Assembly: GCF_008123425.1 (NCBI RefSeq)
Contig: NZ_VSSS01000015.1
Coordinates: 124,001-188,000 of the forward strand
DNA from: Bradyrhizobium rifense
GTDB lineage: Bacteria > Pseudomonadota > Alphaproteobacteria > Rhizobiales > Xanthobacteraceae
Direction of reading: 5' to 3'
DNA: 64,000 bases
This document shows positions 18,305 to 25,892 of this stretch, in pieces. The translations under genes and the position numbers were made by a program. The stretch's first letter is position 1. Every line of letters begins with the position of its first letter. The notes beneath the pieces are model-generated. The model had not been told where the DNA came from. It ran no database searches and saw nothing but the letters and a program-made list of their open reading frames with translations.

Positions 18305-18331
18305 GAAAGGGGCTTCGGCCCCTTTCTTTTT
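18305..18331 (+). terminator. Rho-independent terminator of the His-rich protein gene
   Basis: Perfect 9-bp stem GAAAGGGGC/GCCCCTTTC with a stable TTCG tetraloop, followed by TTTTT. It begins 8 nt after the stop codon. Confidence 0.9.
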
Positions 18332-18358
18332 GCCGATGCTTGTCGGGAGTGACGCGAG

Positions 18359-18991
18359 CTAGCCCTGCACCGGCCGCCGCGCCAGCGCGAGCGAGAGGCC
18401 GAGGCCCGCGATGAAGACGCCGGAGCCTTGGGTGAGCCGCTTCATCAGACGCGGCCGTCCGATCAGCTGCGTGCGTGTCGCGGAGGCCATCAGCACCACG
18501 ATGACATCGGCGAGCGTGTTCAGCGTCACCGAGATGGCGCCGAGCACGATGAATTGCAGCGTGGGGCTCGCTCCCGCGGGATCGAAGAATTGCGGAATGA
18601 AGGCGAGGAAGAACGCCGCGGTCTTCGGGTTCAACGCCTCGACCAGCACGCCGTCACGGAACGCGCGCTTGTCCCCGACAGGCTCGCTCGCGAGTGACAG
18701 CGCTCCGCCGGCGCTGCGAAAGGTCTTGATGCCGAGCCAGACCAGATACAGCGCGCCAACGAACTTCACGACGGCGAACAGCTCGGCGCTCGCCAGGATG
18801 ATCGCGGAAATGCCGAGACTGCCTGCGACGACATGGACCAATCCGCCCAGCGCCGTGCCCGCGGTCGAGGCAAAGCCGCTGGCGCGCCCTTCCGACAAGG
18901 TTCGCGCCGCGACGTAGAAGATGCCGGGGCCGGGGATGGCTGCAATGAGAACCGCGGCGGCGAGGAACAGCCAGAAATTTGTATCAATCAT
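18359..18991 (-). CDS. LysE/RhtB family amino-acid exporter
   Basis: 210 aa with about six hydrophobic helices. N-terminal FWLFLAAAVLIAAIPGPGIFYVAARTLSEGRASGF carries the family's PGP motif after helix 1, followed by GTALGGLVHVVAGSLGISAI. LVWLGIKTFRSA and EALNPKTAAFFLAFIPQF are also typical of LysE/RhtB. It exports small polar metabolites, usually amino acids or homoserine lactones; the substrate is not determinable. ATG 18991. It lies 44 nt downstream of the ketoacyl synthase gene on the same strand, so it is plausibly the last gene of a HxlR-KAS-LysE transcription unit. Confidence 0.92.
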   Translation of the reverse strand: MIDTNFWLFLAAAVLIAAIPGPGIFYVAARTLSEGRASGFASTAGTALGGLVHVVAGSLGISAIILASAELFAVVKFVGALYLVWLGIKTFRSAGGALSLASEPVGDKRAFRDGVLVEALNPKTAAFFLAFIPQFFDPAGASPTLQFIVLGAISVTLNTLADVIVVLMASATRTQLIGRPRLMKRLTQGSGVFIAGLGLSLALARRPVQG

Positions 18992-19035
18992 TCCATTTTC
19001 GTAGCGCAGCGCGCCGCGATTGCAAGGCCTGTCGT

Positions 19036-20298
19036 TTAGCCCATGCGGCGGAAGATCGCGCTGGCATTCACCCCGCCGAAGCCAAAGCCGTTGGAGATGG
19101 CGTTGAGCATCGGCATCGGTCGTGCGCTGCCTGCGACAATGTCGATGCCATCAGCGTTTGCGTCCGGATTTTCAAAATTGAGTGTCGATGGCGCGATCTG
19201 GTCGCGCAAGGCGAGCACGGTGAAAATTGCCTCCAGCCCGCCGGCGGCACCGAGTAGATGGCCTGTGGCCGATTTGGTCGCGCTGACCGCGATTGTCTTG
19301 GCGCGGCCGAACAGCGCAGCGATCGCGCCGAGCTCGCCCTCGTCGCCGGCCGGCGTCGATGTCGCATGCGCATTGAGGTGCTGCAGATCCGCCGGCGCAA
19401 GGTTCGCCTGCCGTAGCGCGATCTCCATCGCCCGGCGGGCGCCGTCGCCATCGGGCGGACCCGACGTCATGTGATAGGCGTCCGCGGTGGTGCCATATCC
19501 GACAATCTCGGCGATCGGCGTGGCGCCGCGCGCGAGCGCATGTTCCAGTTCCTCGATCACCAGAATGCCGGCGCCTTCGCCCATGACAAAACCGTCGCGG
19601 TCGCGATCGAACGGGCGCGAGGCGCGGGCGGGCTGGTCGTTGAATCCGCTCGACAGCGCGCGTGCTGCTGCGAAGCCGCCGAGGCTGACGATATCGATGC
19701 AGGCCTCGGCGCCGCCGCAGATCGCGACATCGGCCTCGCCTGCGCGGATCATGCGTGCGGCATCGCCGATCGCCTGTACGCCGGCGGCACACGCCGTGAC
19801 CGGCGTGCCCAGCGCGCCCTTGTAGCCGTATTTGATCGAGACGTGGCCGGCAGCGAGATTGGCGAGGAACGAGGGGATCGTGAACGGCGACAGCCGGCGC
19901 GGGCCGCGCTGCTCGGTGATGCGCACCGCTTCCGCCATCGCCGGGAAGCCGCCGACGCCGGAGGCGATGATGGTCGCGGTCCGCTCCAGTGATGCAGCAT
20001 CTTGCGGCGTCCATTTGGCCTGCGCGACGGCCTCTGCAGTGGCGAGCAGCGCAAACAGGATGAAACGGTCCATCTTGCGCTGATCTTTTGGCGCGGCGGC
20101 CTCCGCTGGATCGAACCCGCCATCGGCATCGTCGGCCTTGTCGGGCACCAGACCGGCAATGCGTGCGGGTAGCGCCTGCGACCATTGGGGCAGCGGGCGC
20201 AATCCGCTCTGTCCGGCGAGCAGCCGGCGCCAGGACAATTCGACACCACAGCCGAGCGGCGACACCGCGCCCATTCCCGTCACGACGATACGACGCAT
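19036..20298 (-). CDS. Beta-ketoacyl-ACP synthase (FabF type)
   Basis: 420 aa. It condenses an acyl thioester with malonyl-ACP. The thiolase-fold triad is complete: Cys170 in TPVTACAAGVQAIGDA, His in LNAHATSTPAGDEGE, and His in SATKSATGHLLGAAGG, with GFGFGGVNAS near the end. N-terminal MRRIVVTGMGAVSPLGCG is canonical. There is no acpP, fabG or fabD beside it, so it is probably an accessory synthase rather than the housekeeping FabF (inference). It begins 1 nt after the stop of the HxlR regulator and is followed by a LysE exporter, which suggests co-regulation by that regulator. Confidence 0.93.
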   Translation of the reverse strand: MRRIVVTGMGAVSPLGCGVELSWRRLLAGQSGLRPLPQWSQALPARIAGLVPDKADDADGGFDPAEAAAPKDQRKMDRFILFALLATAEAVAQAKWTPQDAASLERTATIIASGVGGFPAMAEAVRITEQRGPRRLSPFTIPSFLANLAAGHVSIKYGYKGALGTPVTACAAGVQAIGDAARMIRAGEADVAICGGAEACIDIVSLGGFAAARALSSGFNDQPARASRPFDRDRDGFVMGEGAGILVIEELEHALARGATPIAEIVGYGTTADAYHMTSGPPDGDGARRAMEIALRQANLAPADLQHLNAHATSTPAGDEGELGAIAALFGRAKTIAVSATKSATGHLLGAAGGLEAIFTVLALRDQIAPSTLNFENPDANADGIDIVAGSARPMPMLNAISNGFGFGGVNASAIFRRMG

Positions 20299-20299
20299 G

Positions 20300-20815
20300 T
20301 CAGTCTCCAGCCGGCGCGACCGCCGGGTTCATGGCTTTGAGCGAAGTGAGCCGCCGCCGCATCAGGCGGCTCGCGCCGGGGCCTGGGATCACCACCGCGT
20401 TGGCGAGCGTGATCGGCTGCAAGTCGGCGGCATCGACCACGACGGGATCGAGCGGCCGGCGATCGTCGCGGTTCGCCAGCAGGATGGATTCGCCCTTCGG
20501 CGCGAGATGCTTGTTGCCCCAGGCGAGCAGCGTCGCGATCACGGGGAAGAAATCCCGCGCCTTGTCCGTCAGCACGTATTCGTAACGCGGCGGCCGCTCG
20601 TGATAGCGGCGGCGGACGAACATGCCGGTCTTGGTGAGATGGGCGAGACGCCGCGACAGGATGTTCGGCGCGATGCCGAGATTGCGCTCGAACTCGTCAA
20701 ACCGCGTCGAGCCCTGAAACGCATCCCGCAGGATCAGGATGCTCCACCACTCGCCAACCGTCTCCACGGCGCGGCCGACCGGGCATTCCAGGATGGAGGG
20801 GGACTTTGGCTGCAT
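20300..20815 (-). CDS. HxlR-family winged-helix transcriptional regulator
   Basis: 171 aa. The HxlR domain covers about 8-105: CPVGRAVETVGEWWSILILRDA, then GSTRFDEFERNLGIAPNILSRRLAHLTKTG, with wing RRRYHERPPRYEYVLTDKARDF. Cys11 is at the position used as a redox or electrophile sensor in some members. The C-terminal 60 residues are an extension. ATG 20815 was chosen because homology begins there; the frame runs open upstream to 20911. It is the promoter-proximal gene of the probable HxlR-KAS-LysE unit. No clear operator was seen in the 100 nt upstream. Confidence 0.9.
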   Translation of the reverse strand: MQPKSPSILECPVGRAVETVGEWWSILILRDAFQGSTRFDEFERNLGIAPNILSRRLAHLTKTGMFVRRRYHERPPRYEYVLTDKARDFFPVIATLLAWGNKHLAPKGESILLANRDDRRPLDPVVVDAADLQPITLANAVVIPGPGASRLMRRRLTSLKAMNPAVAPAGD

Positions 20816-20916
20816 GGCAGGGAAGGTAGGGGAGTGACTTGCAAAATGCAAGTAACTGGGTGGGCAGGGGCGATTTGAGATGTGAGTTGGTGAACGAAGG
20901 CCGTGCGCCATACTCC

Positions 20917-20994
20917 GTCATTGCGAGCGCAGCGAAGCAATCCAGAGTCCCTCCGCGGAGAGATTCTGGATTGCTTCGCTGCGCTCGCAATGAC
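20917..20994. repeat. REP-like palindrome (GTCATTGCGAG family), copy 2
   Basis: A 78-nt element with nearly perfect arms GTCATTGCGAGCGCAGCGAA / TTCGCTGCGCTCGCAATGAC around CTCCGCGGAG. It is almost identical to the copy at 31958-32035. Confidence 0.9.
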
Positions 20995-21024
20995 GTGGAG
21001 AGAGCGGCGCCCACAAATCCATCC

Positions 21025-21151
21025 CCGTCACCCTTAGGTGCGAGCGCAGCGAGCCTCGAAGGCGAACGGCCCGGATGCATCTCGGCCGTGCATCCTTCGA
21101 GGCGAGTGGCGCGATGCTCGGCATCGCGCCACTCGCACCTCAGGATGACGG
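21025..21151. repeat. Inverted repeat (CCGTCACCCTTAGGTGCGAG family)
   Basis: The left arm CCGTCACCCTTAGGTGCGAG pairs with CTCGCACCTCAGGATGACGG at the right end. The interior carries nested inverted segments (CTCGAAGG/CCTTCGAG, GCGATGC/GCATCGC). It abuts the GTCATTGCGAG-family element, giving a 235-nt repeat cluster 20917-21151 downstream of the polyprenyl synthase gene. Confidence 0.75.
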
Positions 21152-21182
21152 AGTTGATAGCGGAAGCGGAAAGCGCGCAGCC

Positions 21183-22190
21183 CTAATGCGACCGTGCCAG
21201 GCAGAACGCCACCACCTGCTCCAGCGCGCTCTTCATCGGCGAGGAGGGGAACAGCGCCAGCGCGTCGACGGCCATGGCGCCGTAATGGTGGGCGCGGCTA
21301 ATTGTGTCCTCGAGCGCGCGGTGCTTGTTCATCAAGCCGAGGGCGTGATCGAGGTCGCTGTCGCCGATCTCGCCGCGCTCGAGCGCCTTGATCCAGAAGG
21401 CGCGCTCGGTGTCGTTGCCGCGGCGGAAGGCGAGCACGACAGGAAGGGTGATCTTGCCCTCGCGGAAGTCGTCGCCGGTGTTCTTGCCGAGCTTTGCACT
21501 CTTGCCGCCATAGTCGAGCACGTCGTCGACGAGCTGGAAGGCGATGCCGAGATTCATGCCGACGGAGCGGCAGGCGGTCTGCTCGGCCTTCGGACGGTTG
21601 GCGATCACGGGGCCGACCTCGCAGGCGGCTGCGAACAGCTCGGCGGTCTTGCCGCGGATCACGGCAAGATATTCGTCCTCGGTGGTCGCGGTGTTCTTGG
21701 CGGCAGCGAGCTGCATCACCTCGCCCTCGGCGATGGTGGCGGCGGCCGCGGAAAGAATGTCAAGCGCGCGCAGCGAGCCGACCTCGACCATCATGCGGAA
21801 GGCTTGTCCCAGCAGGAAGTCGCCGACCAGCACGCTGGCCTCATTGCCCCAGAGCATGCGCGCCGACAGCTTGCCGCGGCGCATCTCGCTCTCGTCGACG
21901 ACGTCGTCGTGGAGCAGGGTCGCGGTGTGCATGAACTCGACGGAGGCAGCCAGCTTGATGTGGCCGTCGCCGGTGTAGCCGGCCAGATTGGCCATGGCGA
22001 GCGTCAGCATCGGCCGCAGGCGCTTGCCGCCGGAGGAGATCAGATGGTTGGCCACTTCCGGGATCATGGTCACGTCGGAGCCAGTCCGCGACAGGATCGT
22101 GGTGTTGACGCGCTCCATGTCGGGGGCGACAAGGGCAACCAGCTCTTCGATCGACGCGCCGGGAGTTTCGAAAGGTACGATGACGGCCAC
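21183..22190 (-). CDS. ispB: Polyprenyl (octaprenyl-type) diphosphate synthase
   Basis: 335 aa. A trans-isoprenyl diphosphate synthase that extends farnesyl or geranylgeranyl diphosphate with IPP, probably making the ubiquinone side chain. The first aspartate-rich motif is DDVVD (95-99), within HTATLLHDDVVDESEMRRGK, and the second is DDVLD (222-226), within FQLVDDVLDYGGK; GGKRLRPML binds the substrate diphosphate. Chain length cannot be read from sequence. GTG 22190 has GGAG nine nt upstream; a TTG at 22202 would add four residues. It is divergent from the DUF2007 gene across 128 nt. Confidence 0.94.
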   Translation of the reverse strand: MAVIVPFETPGASIEELVALVAPDMERVNTTILSRTGSDVTMIPEVANHLISSGGKRLRPMLTLAMANLAGYTGDGHIKLAASVEFMHTATLLHDDVVDESEMRRGKLSARMLWGNEASVLVGDFLLGQAFRMMVEVGSLRALDILSAAAATIAEGEVMQLAAAKNTATTEDEYLAVIRGKTAELFAAACEVGPVIANRPKAEQTACRSVGMNLGIAFQLVDDVLDYGGKSAKLGKNTGDDFREGKITLPVVLAFRRGNDTERAFWIKALERGEIGDSDLDHALGLMNKHRALEDTISRAHHYGAMAVDALALFPSSPMKSALEQVVAFCLARSH

Positions 22191-22318
22191 GCCGGTCTCC
22201 AATATTTGCCCCGGAGGGGCTATTCTGATGGAAAGACAATAGAAACTGGACGGGGATGCGGCAAGGCCTGTGGAACCATTGACATTTGCCGCTCACCCCT
22301 TTCAGGCAGGAGGCTCGT

Positions 22319-22546
22319 TTGCGTGACCTGGTTCGGACCAACGATATCGTGCTGGTGTCGGCGATCGGCGCGCTGCTCGACGGCGCCAACATCCATCATC
22401 TGGTGCTGGATCAGAACATGAGCATCATCGAGGGCTCGCTCGGCGTCCTGCCCCGGCGGATCCTGGTCCATGAGGACGACGCCATCGAAGCCCGGCAGCT
22501 CCTGACCGATGCCGGGCTCAGCCACGAACTGCGCGGCGATGATTGA
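22319..22546 (+). CDS. DUF2007 domain protein (putative signal-transducing)
   Basis: 75 aa. It starts at an unusual TTG (22319) with a strong AGGAGG five nt upstream. The reading MRDLVRTNDIVLVSAIGALL, then IHHLVLDQNMSIIEGSLGVLPRRILVHEDDAIEARQLL, is the GlnB-like alpha-beta fold of DUF2007. The family is small and without a proven activity. Its stop overlaps the start of the methyltransferase gene by 8 nt, so the two are translationally coupled and probably function together (inference). Confidence 0.85.
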   Translation: MRDLVRTNDIVLVSAIGALLDGANIHHLVLDQNMSIIEGSLGVLPRRILVHEDDAIEARQLLTDAGLSHELRGDD

Positions 22547-23306
22547 CGTCGTCACAGATCTTACCGAGGACGCCTTTCTCGGCGGGCAGCTGCTCCTGAG
22601 GCAGAAGCGATCCGGCCACCGCGCCGGGCACGATGCCATTTTGCTTGCGGCGGCGACCGAGGCCCGCGCTGGCGACCGTGTGGTCGATCTCGGCGCCGGC
22701 ATCGGCGCGGCCGGGCTGGCGCTGGGGCGGCGCGTGGCCGGGGTCGATCTTTGCCTCGTCGAGATCGATCCGGAACTGGCCGGGCTCGCGCGCGCCAATG
22801 CGGCCGCGAATGCAATTGCTGCCGAGGTGATTGTGCTCGACATCACGGCGGATGCGCAGGCTTTTGCGACACATGGGCTCATGCCCGACAGCGCAGACTG
22901 CGTGTTGATGAACCCGCCCTTCAACGATTCCGCGCGGCACCGTGGCTCGCCGGACCAGGCGCGTCACACCGCGCATGTCGCGACCGAGGAGACGCTGAAT
23001 GCCTGGGTGCATGCAGCGCGGCGCGTCCTTCGATCGAACGGCGTGCTGACCCTGATCTGGCGCGCGGATGGCATTGCAGACGTTTTGGCAGCGCTGTCAC
23101 GCGGCTTTGGTAGCGTGTCGGTCCTGCCGGTTCATGGCGAAGCGGGAAGGCCTGCAATCCGTGTGCTGGTGCGCGCCGTCAAGGGTGGCCGGGCGCCGCT
23201 GCGATTGCTGCCGGGCCTCATGCTCAATGATGAGTCACGCGTGCCCAAAGAAGAGGTGAGGAATATTCTGGAGGGGAGGGCGGTCTTGCCGCTGGCGGAG
23301 CCGTGA
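22539..23306 (+). CDS. SAM-dependent methyltransferase, TrmN6-like
   Basis: 255 aa. Class I Rossmann methyltransferase: SAM motif VVDLGAGIGAAGLAL (48-62), acidic motif II in LVEIDPELAGLAR, and the adenine/glutamine N-methylation motif NPPF at 125-128. With TEDAFLGGQLLLRQKRSGHRAG near the N-terminus this resembles COG4123 enzymes that make m6A37 in tRNA1(Val). Specificity is inferred. It overlaps the DUF2007 stop by 8 nt (ATGATTGA). It is convergent with a tiny gene beginning at 23409. Confidence 0.88.
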   Translation: MIDVVTDLTEDAFLGGQLLLRQKRSGHRAGHDAILLAAATEARAGDRVVDLGAGIGAAGLALGRRVAGVDLCLVEIDPELAGLARANAAANAIAAEVIVLDITADAQAFATHGLMPDSADCVLMNPPFNDSARHRGSPDQARHTAHVATEETLNAWVHAARRVLRSNGVLTLIWRADGIADVLAALSRGFGSVSVLPVHGEAGRPAIRVLVRAVKGGRAPLRLLPGLMLNDESRVPKEEVRNILEGRAVLPLAEP

Positions 23307-23310
23307 CGGC

Positions 23311-23409
23311 TTACTGCGGAAGCGATTCCGATTGCTGTTCCTGCGGGGAAGTATAGCGAAGCGCCGTGAAAAGTGCACCGATCAGCAGCAACAGCAGATA
23401 GATCTTCAT
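23311..23409 (-). CDS. Very small membrane peptide (32 aa)
   Basis: MKIYLLLLLIGALFTALRY forms one hydrophobic helix, followed by the polar tail TSPQEQQSESLPQ. A strong Shine-Dalgarno sequence (GGAGG, spaced 7-8 nt) precedes the ATG at 23409. The stop lies 4 nt from the convergent methyltransferase stop. I do not recognise a family. Single-helix microproteins of this type often associate with membrane complexes, but that is speculation here. Confidence 0.55.
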   Translation of the reverse strand: MKIYLLLLLIGALFTALRYTSPQEQQSESLPQ

Positions 23410-23522
23410 GGCATTTCCTCCGCTGCTTCATTGCAGCTTCCCAACGAGGAATCTGCAAAACACGTTCCAGCGAACTTCAATGACAGTCGCGTGATAAGAA
23501 TTGGTTAATCAGAGGTAACGGC

Positions 23523-24431
23523 ATGGCCGAAAAATTGAACGATCGCGAAAATTCCGGCCTGGCCGACAAGCTCCTGCAATACCTGCCGGCGCGATTCCGC
23601 CCCGGCACGGCGGTGGTGCCGGTGGTGCGGCTGTCCGGCGTGATCGGCGCGGTGACGCCGCTGCGCCCGGGCATGTCGCTGGCGGGCGTCGCCCGGGTGC
23701 TGGAGCGAGCCTTCTCGGTCCGCAATGCCAAGGCGGTGGCGCTGGTGATCAACTCGCCCGGCGGCTCGCCGGTGCAGTCGCGCCAGATCTATCTGCGCAT
23801 CAAGCAGCTCGCGGCGGAGAAGAAGTTGCCCGTGCTGGTGTTCGTCGAGGACGTCGCGGCCTCCGGCGGCTACATGATCGCCTGCGCGGGTGACGAGATC
23901 TTCTGCGATCCGTCCTCGATCCTCGGCTCCATCGGCGTGGTCGGCGGCAGCTTTGGTTTCCAGGAGGCGATCAAGCGGCTTGGCATCGAGCGGCGCCTCT
24001 ACACGGCCGGCACCCACAAGGCGATGCTCGATCCGTTCCTGCCCGAAAACCCCGACGACGTCGCCAAGCTGAAGGCGCTTCAGCGCGAGATCCACCAGAT
24101 CTTCATCGCGCTGGTGAAGGAGAGTCGCGGCGCGCGGCTGAAGGGCGCCGACGACACCCTGTTCACCGGTGAGTACTGGGCCGGCGAAACTTCGATCGCG
24201 CTGGGCTTGGCCGACGGCATCGGCGATATCCGCTCAACTCTTCGTGCCCGCTACGGCGAGAAGGTTCTCACCCCGGTGATTGCGCAGCCGACCGGCCTGC
24301 TCTCCGGTCTGTTGGGGCGGAAATCGCCCGGCGCGGGGCAGCTTTCGGCCATGGAATCAATGGTCGGGTTGCCGGACGAGCTGATCTCGGCGGTCGAGAC
24401 GCGCGCGATTTGGGCGAAATTCGGGTTCTAG
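23523..24431 (+). CDS. S49 family serine peptidase (SppA-like)
   Basis: 302 aa. A ClpP-like fold of the SppA/SohB type: VVPVVRLSGVIGAVTPLRP (31-49), VALVINSPGGSPVQSRQIY (72-90), nucleophile S114 in DVAASGGYMIACAGDEIFCDPSS, and the probable general base K166 in YTAGTHKAML. Bacterial members hydrolyse signal peptides or membrane-protein fragments. Unlike E. coli SppA, no N-terminal membrane anchor is visible, so it may be cytoplasmic or peripheral. ATG 23523. A short hairpin and a 63-aa gene follow on the same strand. Confidence 0.92.
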   Translation: MAEKLNDRENSGLADKLLQYLPARFRPGTAVVPVVRLSGVIGAVTPLRPGMSLAGVARVLERAFSVRNAKAVALVINSPGGSPVQSRQIYLRIKQLAAEKKLPVLVFVEDVAASGGYMIACAGDEIFCDPSSILGSIGVVGGSFGFQEAIKRLGIERRLYTAGTHKAMLDPFLPENPDDVAKLKALQREIHQIFIALVKESRGARLKGADDTLFTGEYWAGETSIALGLADGIGDIRSTLRARYGEKVLTPVIAQPTGLLSGLLGRKSPGAGQLSAMESMVGLPDELISAVETRAIWAKFGF

Positions 24432-24456
24432 GAGGAGCCCCTCCCGCGCCATTTGG

Positions 24457-24488
24457 TCCGAGCCGAGCCAATTGCGGCTCAGCTCGGA
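24457..24488 (+). other. Intergenic hairpin without T-tract
   Basis: TCCGAGCCGAGCC and GGCTCAGCTCGGA pair at 12 of 13 positions around AATTGC. No T-run follows, so it is not a standard terminator. It lies between the S49 peptidase and the next small gene and could stabilise or attenuate the transcript. Confidence 0.5.
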
Positions 24489-24538
24489 CTGCGCAAGAAT
24501 GTGGGTGGGGGCTGAGCATTGTGAACAAGGAACGACCG

Positions 24539-24730
24539 ATGCCGCCGTTCGTCGCTTTCGCGGGCGTCCTGGGCGGGCTTGCCGTGGTCCGCTGGGCCTA
24601 CAAGACCGCTGTCCGGATCAACCAGGAGCTGGAGGAGATGCGCCTCTCGCGCGTCGCCGAGGCCGCCCATATGGGGAATATCCAGACGTTGAAGCGTGAT
24701 CCCGTGACCGGAGCTTACCGGCCGGGTTAG
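24539..24730 (+). CDS. Conserved-looking small protein with N-terminal helix (63 aa)
   Basis: MPPFVAFAGVLGGLAVVRWAYKTA is a short hydrophobic segment followed by an amphipathic NQELEEMRLSRVAEA helix. The C-terminal LKRDPVTGAYRPG resembles the conserved tail of many small alphaproteobacterial proteins. Function unknown; probably a membrane-associated microprotein. ATG 24539 has AAGGA upstream; a GTG at 24521 is an alternative start. It is co-oriented with the S49 peptidase gene 107 nt upstream. Confidence 0.7.
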   Translation: MPPFVAFAGVLGGLAVVRWAYKTAVRINQELEEMRLSRVAEAAHMGNIQTLKRDPVTGAYRPG

Positions 24731-24753
24731 CCGCTCTCAACACGAGAGGTGCC

Positions 24754-24840
24754 GTAGAGTGGGCAAAGCGAAGCTCGCCCACCACCGCGCCGTAATCCGG
24801 GAAAGATGGTGGGCACGGCGCAAGTGCGCCTTTGCCCACC
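24754..24840. repeat. Inverted repeat (GTAGGGTGGGC family)
   Basis: GTAGAGTGGGCAAAGCGAAG at the left and GCGCAAGTGCGCCTTTGCCCACC at the right share complementary GTGGGCAAAG/CTTTGCCCAC arms with inner CCCACCAC/GTGGTGGGC-type pairs. The right-end CTACG of other copies is missing, so this copy is slightly truncated. Confidence 0.75.
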
Positions 24841-24956
24841 GGCGCCGTCCCAGGGCAGTCGTTAAGCCCGAATCCGCCCCTTTGCCTTGATTCCCACCCC
24901 CGCCGTCGATACGGTCCCGCGCGATTCAAAACCCCCCGCGAGAGCCTGATCTGACG

Positions 24957-25892
24957 ATGGACGCCTCATTGCCCGCCCATATGCGCCCGGAACGCTCGTT
25001 CCAGGGTTTTATCCTCGCGCTCCAGCGGTTCTGGGCCGAGCAGGGCTGCGTGATCCTGCAGCCCTACGACATGGAGATGGGCGCGGGTACCTTCCATCCG
25101 GCGACCACGCTGCGCGCACTCGGGCCAAAGCCCTGGAACGCGGCCTATGTGCAGCCCTCGCGCCGGCCCAAGGACGGCCGCTACGGCGAGAATCCGAACC
25201 GGATGCAGCACTACTACCAGTTCCAGGTGATCATGAAGCCGTCGCCGCCGAACCTTCAGGAGCTGTACCTGAAGTCGCTCGCCGCGATCGGCATCGATTC
25301 CGCCGTGCACGACATCCGCTTCGTCGAGGACGATTGGGAGAGCCCGACGCTGGGCGCCTGGGGCCTCGGGTGGGAGTGCTGGTGCGACGGCATGGAAGTC
25401 AGCCAGTTCACCTATTTCCAGCAGGTCGCCGGCGTCGAATGCGCACCGGTCGCGGGCGAGCTCACCTACGGGCTTGAGCGCCTCGCGATGTATGTGCAGG
25501 GCGTCGACCGCGTCTACGACCTCAACTTCAACGGCCGCGACGGCGATGCCAAGGTCACCTATGGCGACGTCTTCCTGCAGGCCGAACGGGAATATTCGAA
25601 GCACAATTTCGAAGTTGCCGACACCGCGATGCTGTTCGAGCAGTTCAAGATGGCGGAAGCGGCCTGCCGGAAATATCTCGACGCAGGCTGGAAGGACGGC
25701 AAGCGCGAGGCGCATCTGATGTCGCTGCCGGCCTATGACCAGTGCATCAAGGCCAGTCACGTGTTCAACCTCTTGGATGCGCGCGGCGTGATCTCCGTGA
25801 CCGAGCGGCAGAGCTACATTTTTCGTGTGCGCGAATTGGCAAAAGCCTGCGGCGAGGCCTGGATCCATACTGAAGCGGGCGGAGCGGCCTGA
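24957..25892 (+). CDS. glyQ: Glycyl-tRNA synthetase alpha subunit
   Basis: 311 aa. Catalytic subunit of the bacterial alpha2beta2 glycyl-tRNA synthetase. [59 protein letters not shown] and [14 protein letters not shown] are hallmark class II motifs of GlyQ, followed by [18 protein letters not shown] and [16 protein letters not shown] 24957; an ATG seven codons downstream is a possible start. The stop overlaps the glyS start (TGATG), giving tight coupling of the two subunits. Confidence 0.98.
   Translation: MDASLPAHMRPERSFQGFILALQRFWAEQGCVILQPYDMEMGAGTFHPATTLRALGPKPWNAAYVQPSRRPKDGRYGENPNRMQHYYQFQVIMKPSPPNLQELYLKSLAAIGIDSAVHDIRFVEDDWESPTLGAWGLGWECWCDGMEVSQFTYFQQVAGVECAPVAGELTYGLERLAMYVQGVDRVYDLNFNGRDGDAKVTYGDVFLQAEREYSKHNFEVADTAMLFEQFKMAEAACRKYLDAGWKDGKREAHLMSLPAYDQCIKASHVFNLLDARGVISVTERQSYIFRVRELAKACGEAWIHTEAGGAA

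Noticed and set aside
20917..21151. Cluster of palindromes considered as a CRISPR array
   Set aside because: Two different palindromic elements of 78 and 127 nt with no regular direct repeats or equal spacers.
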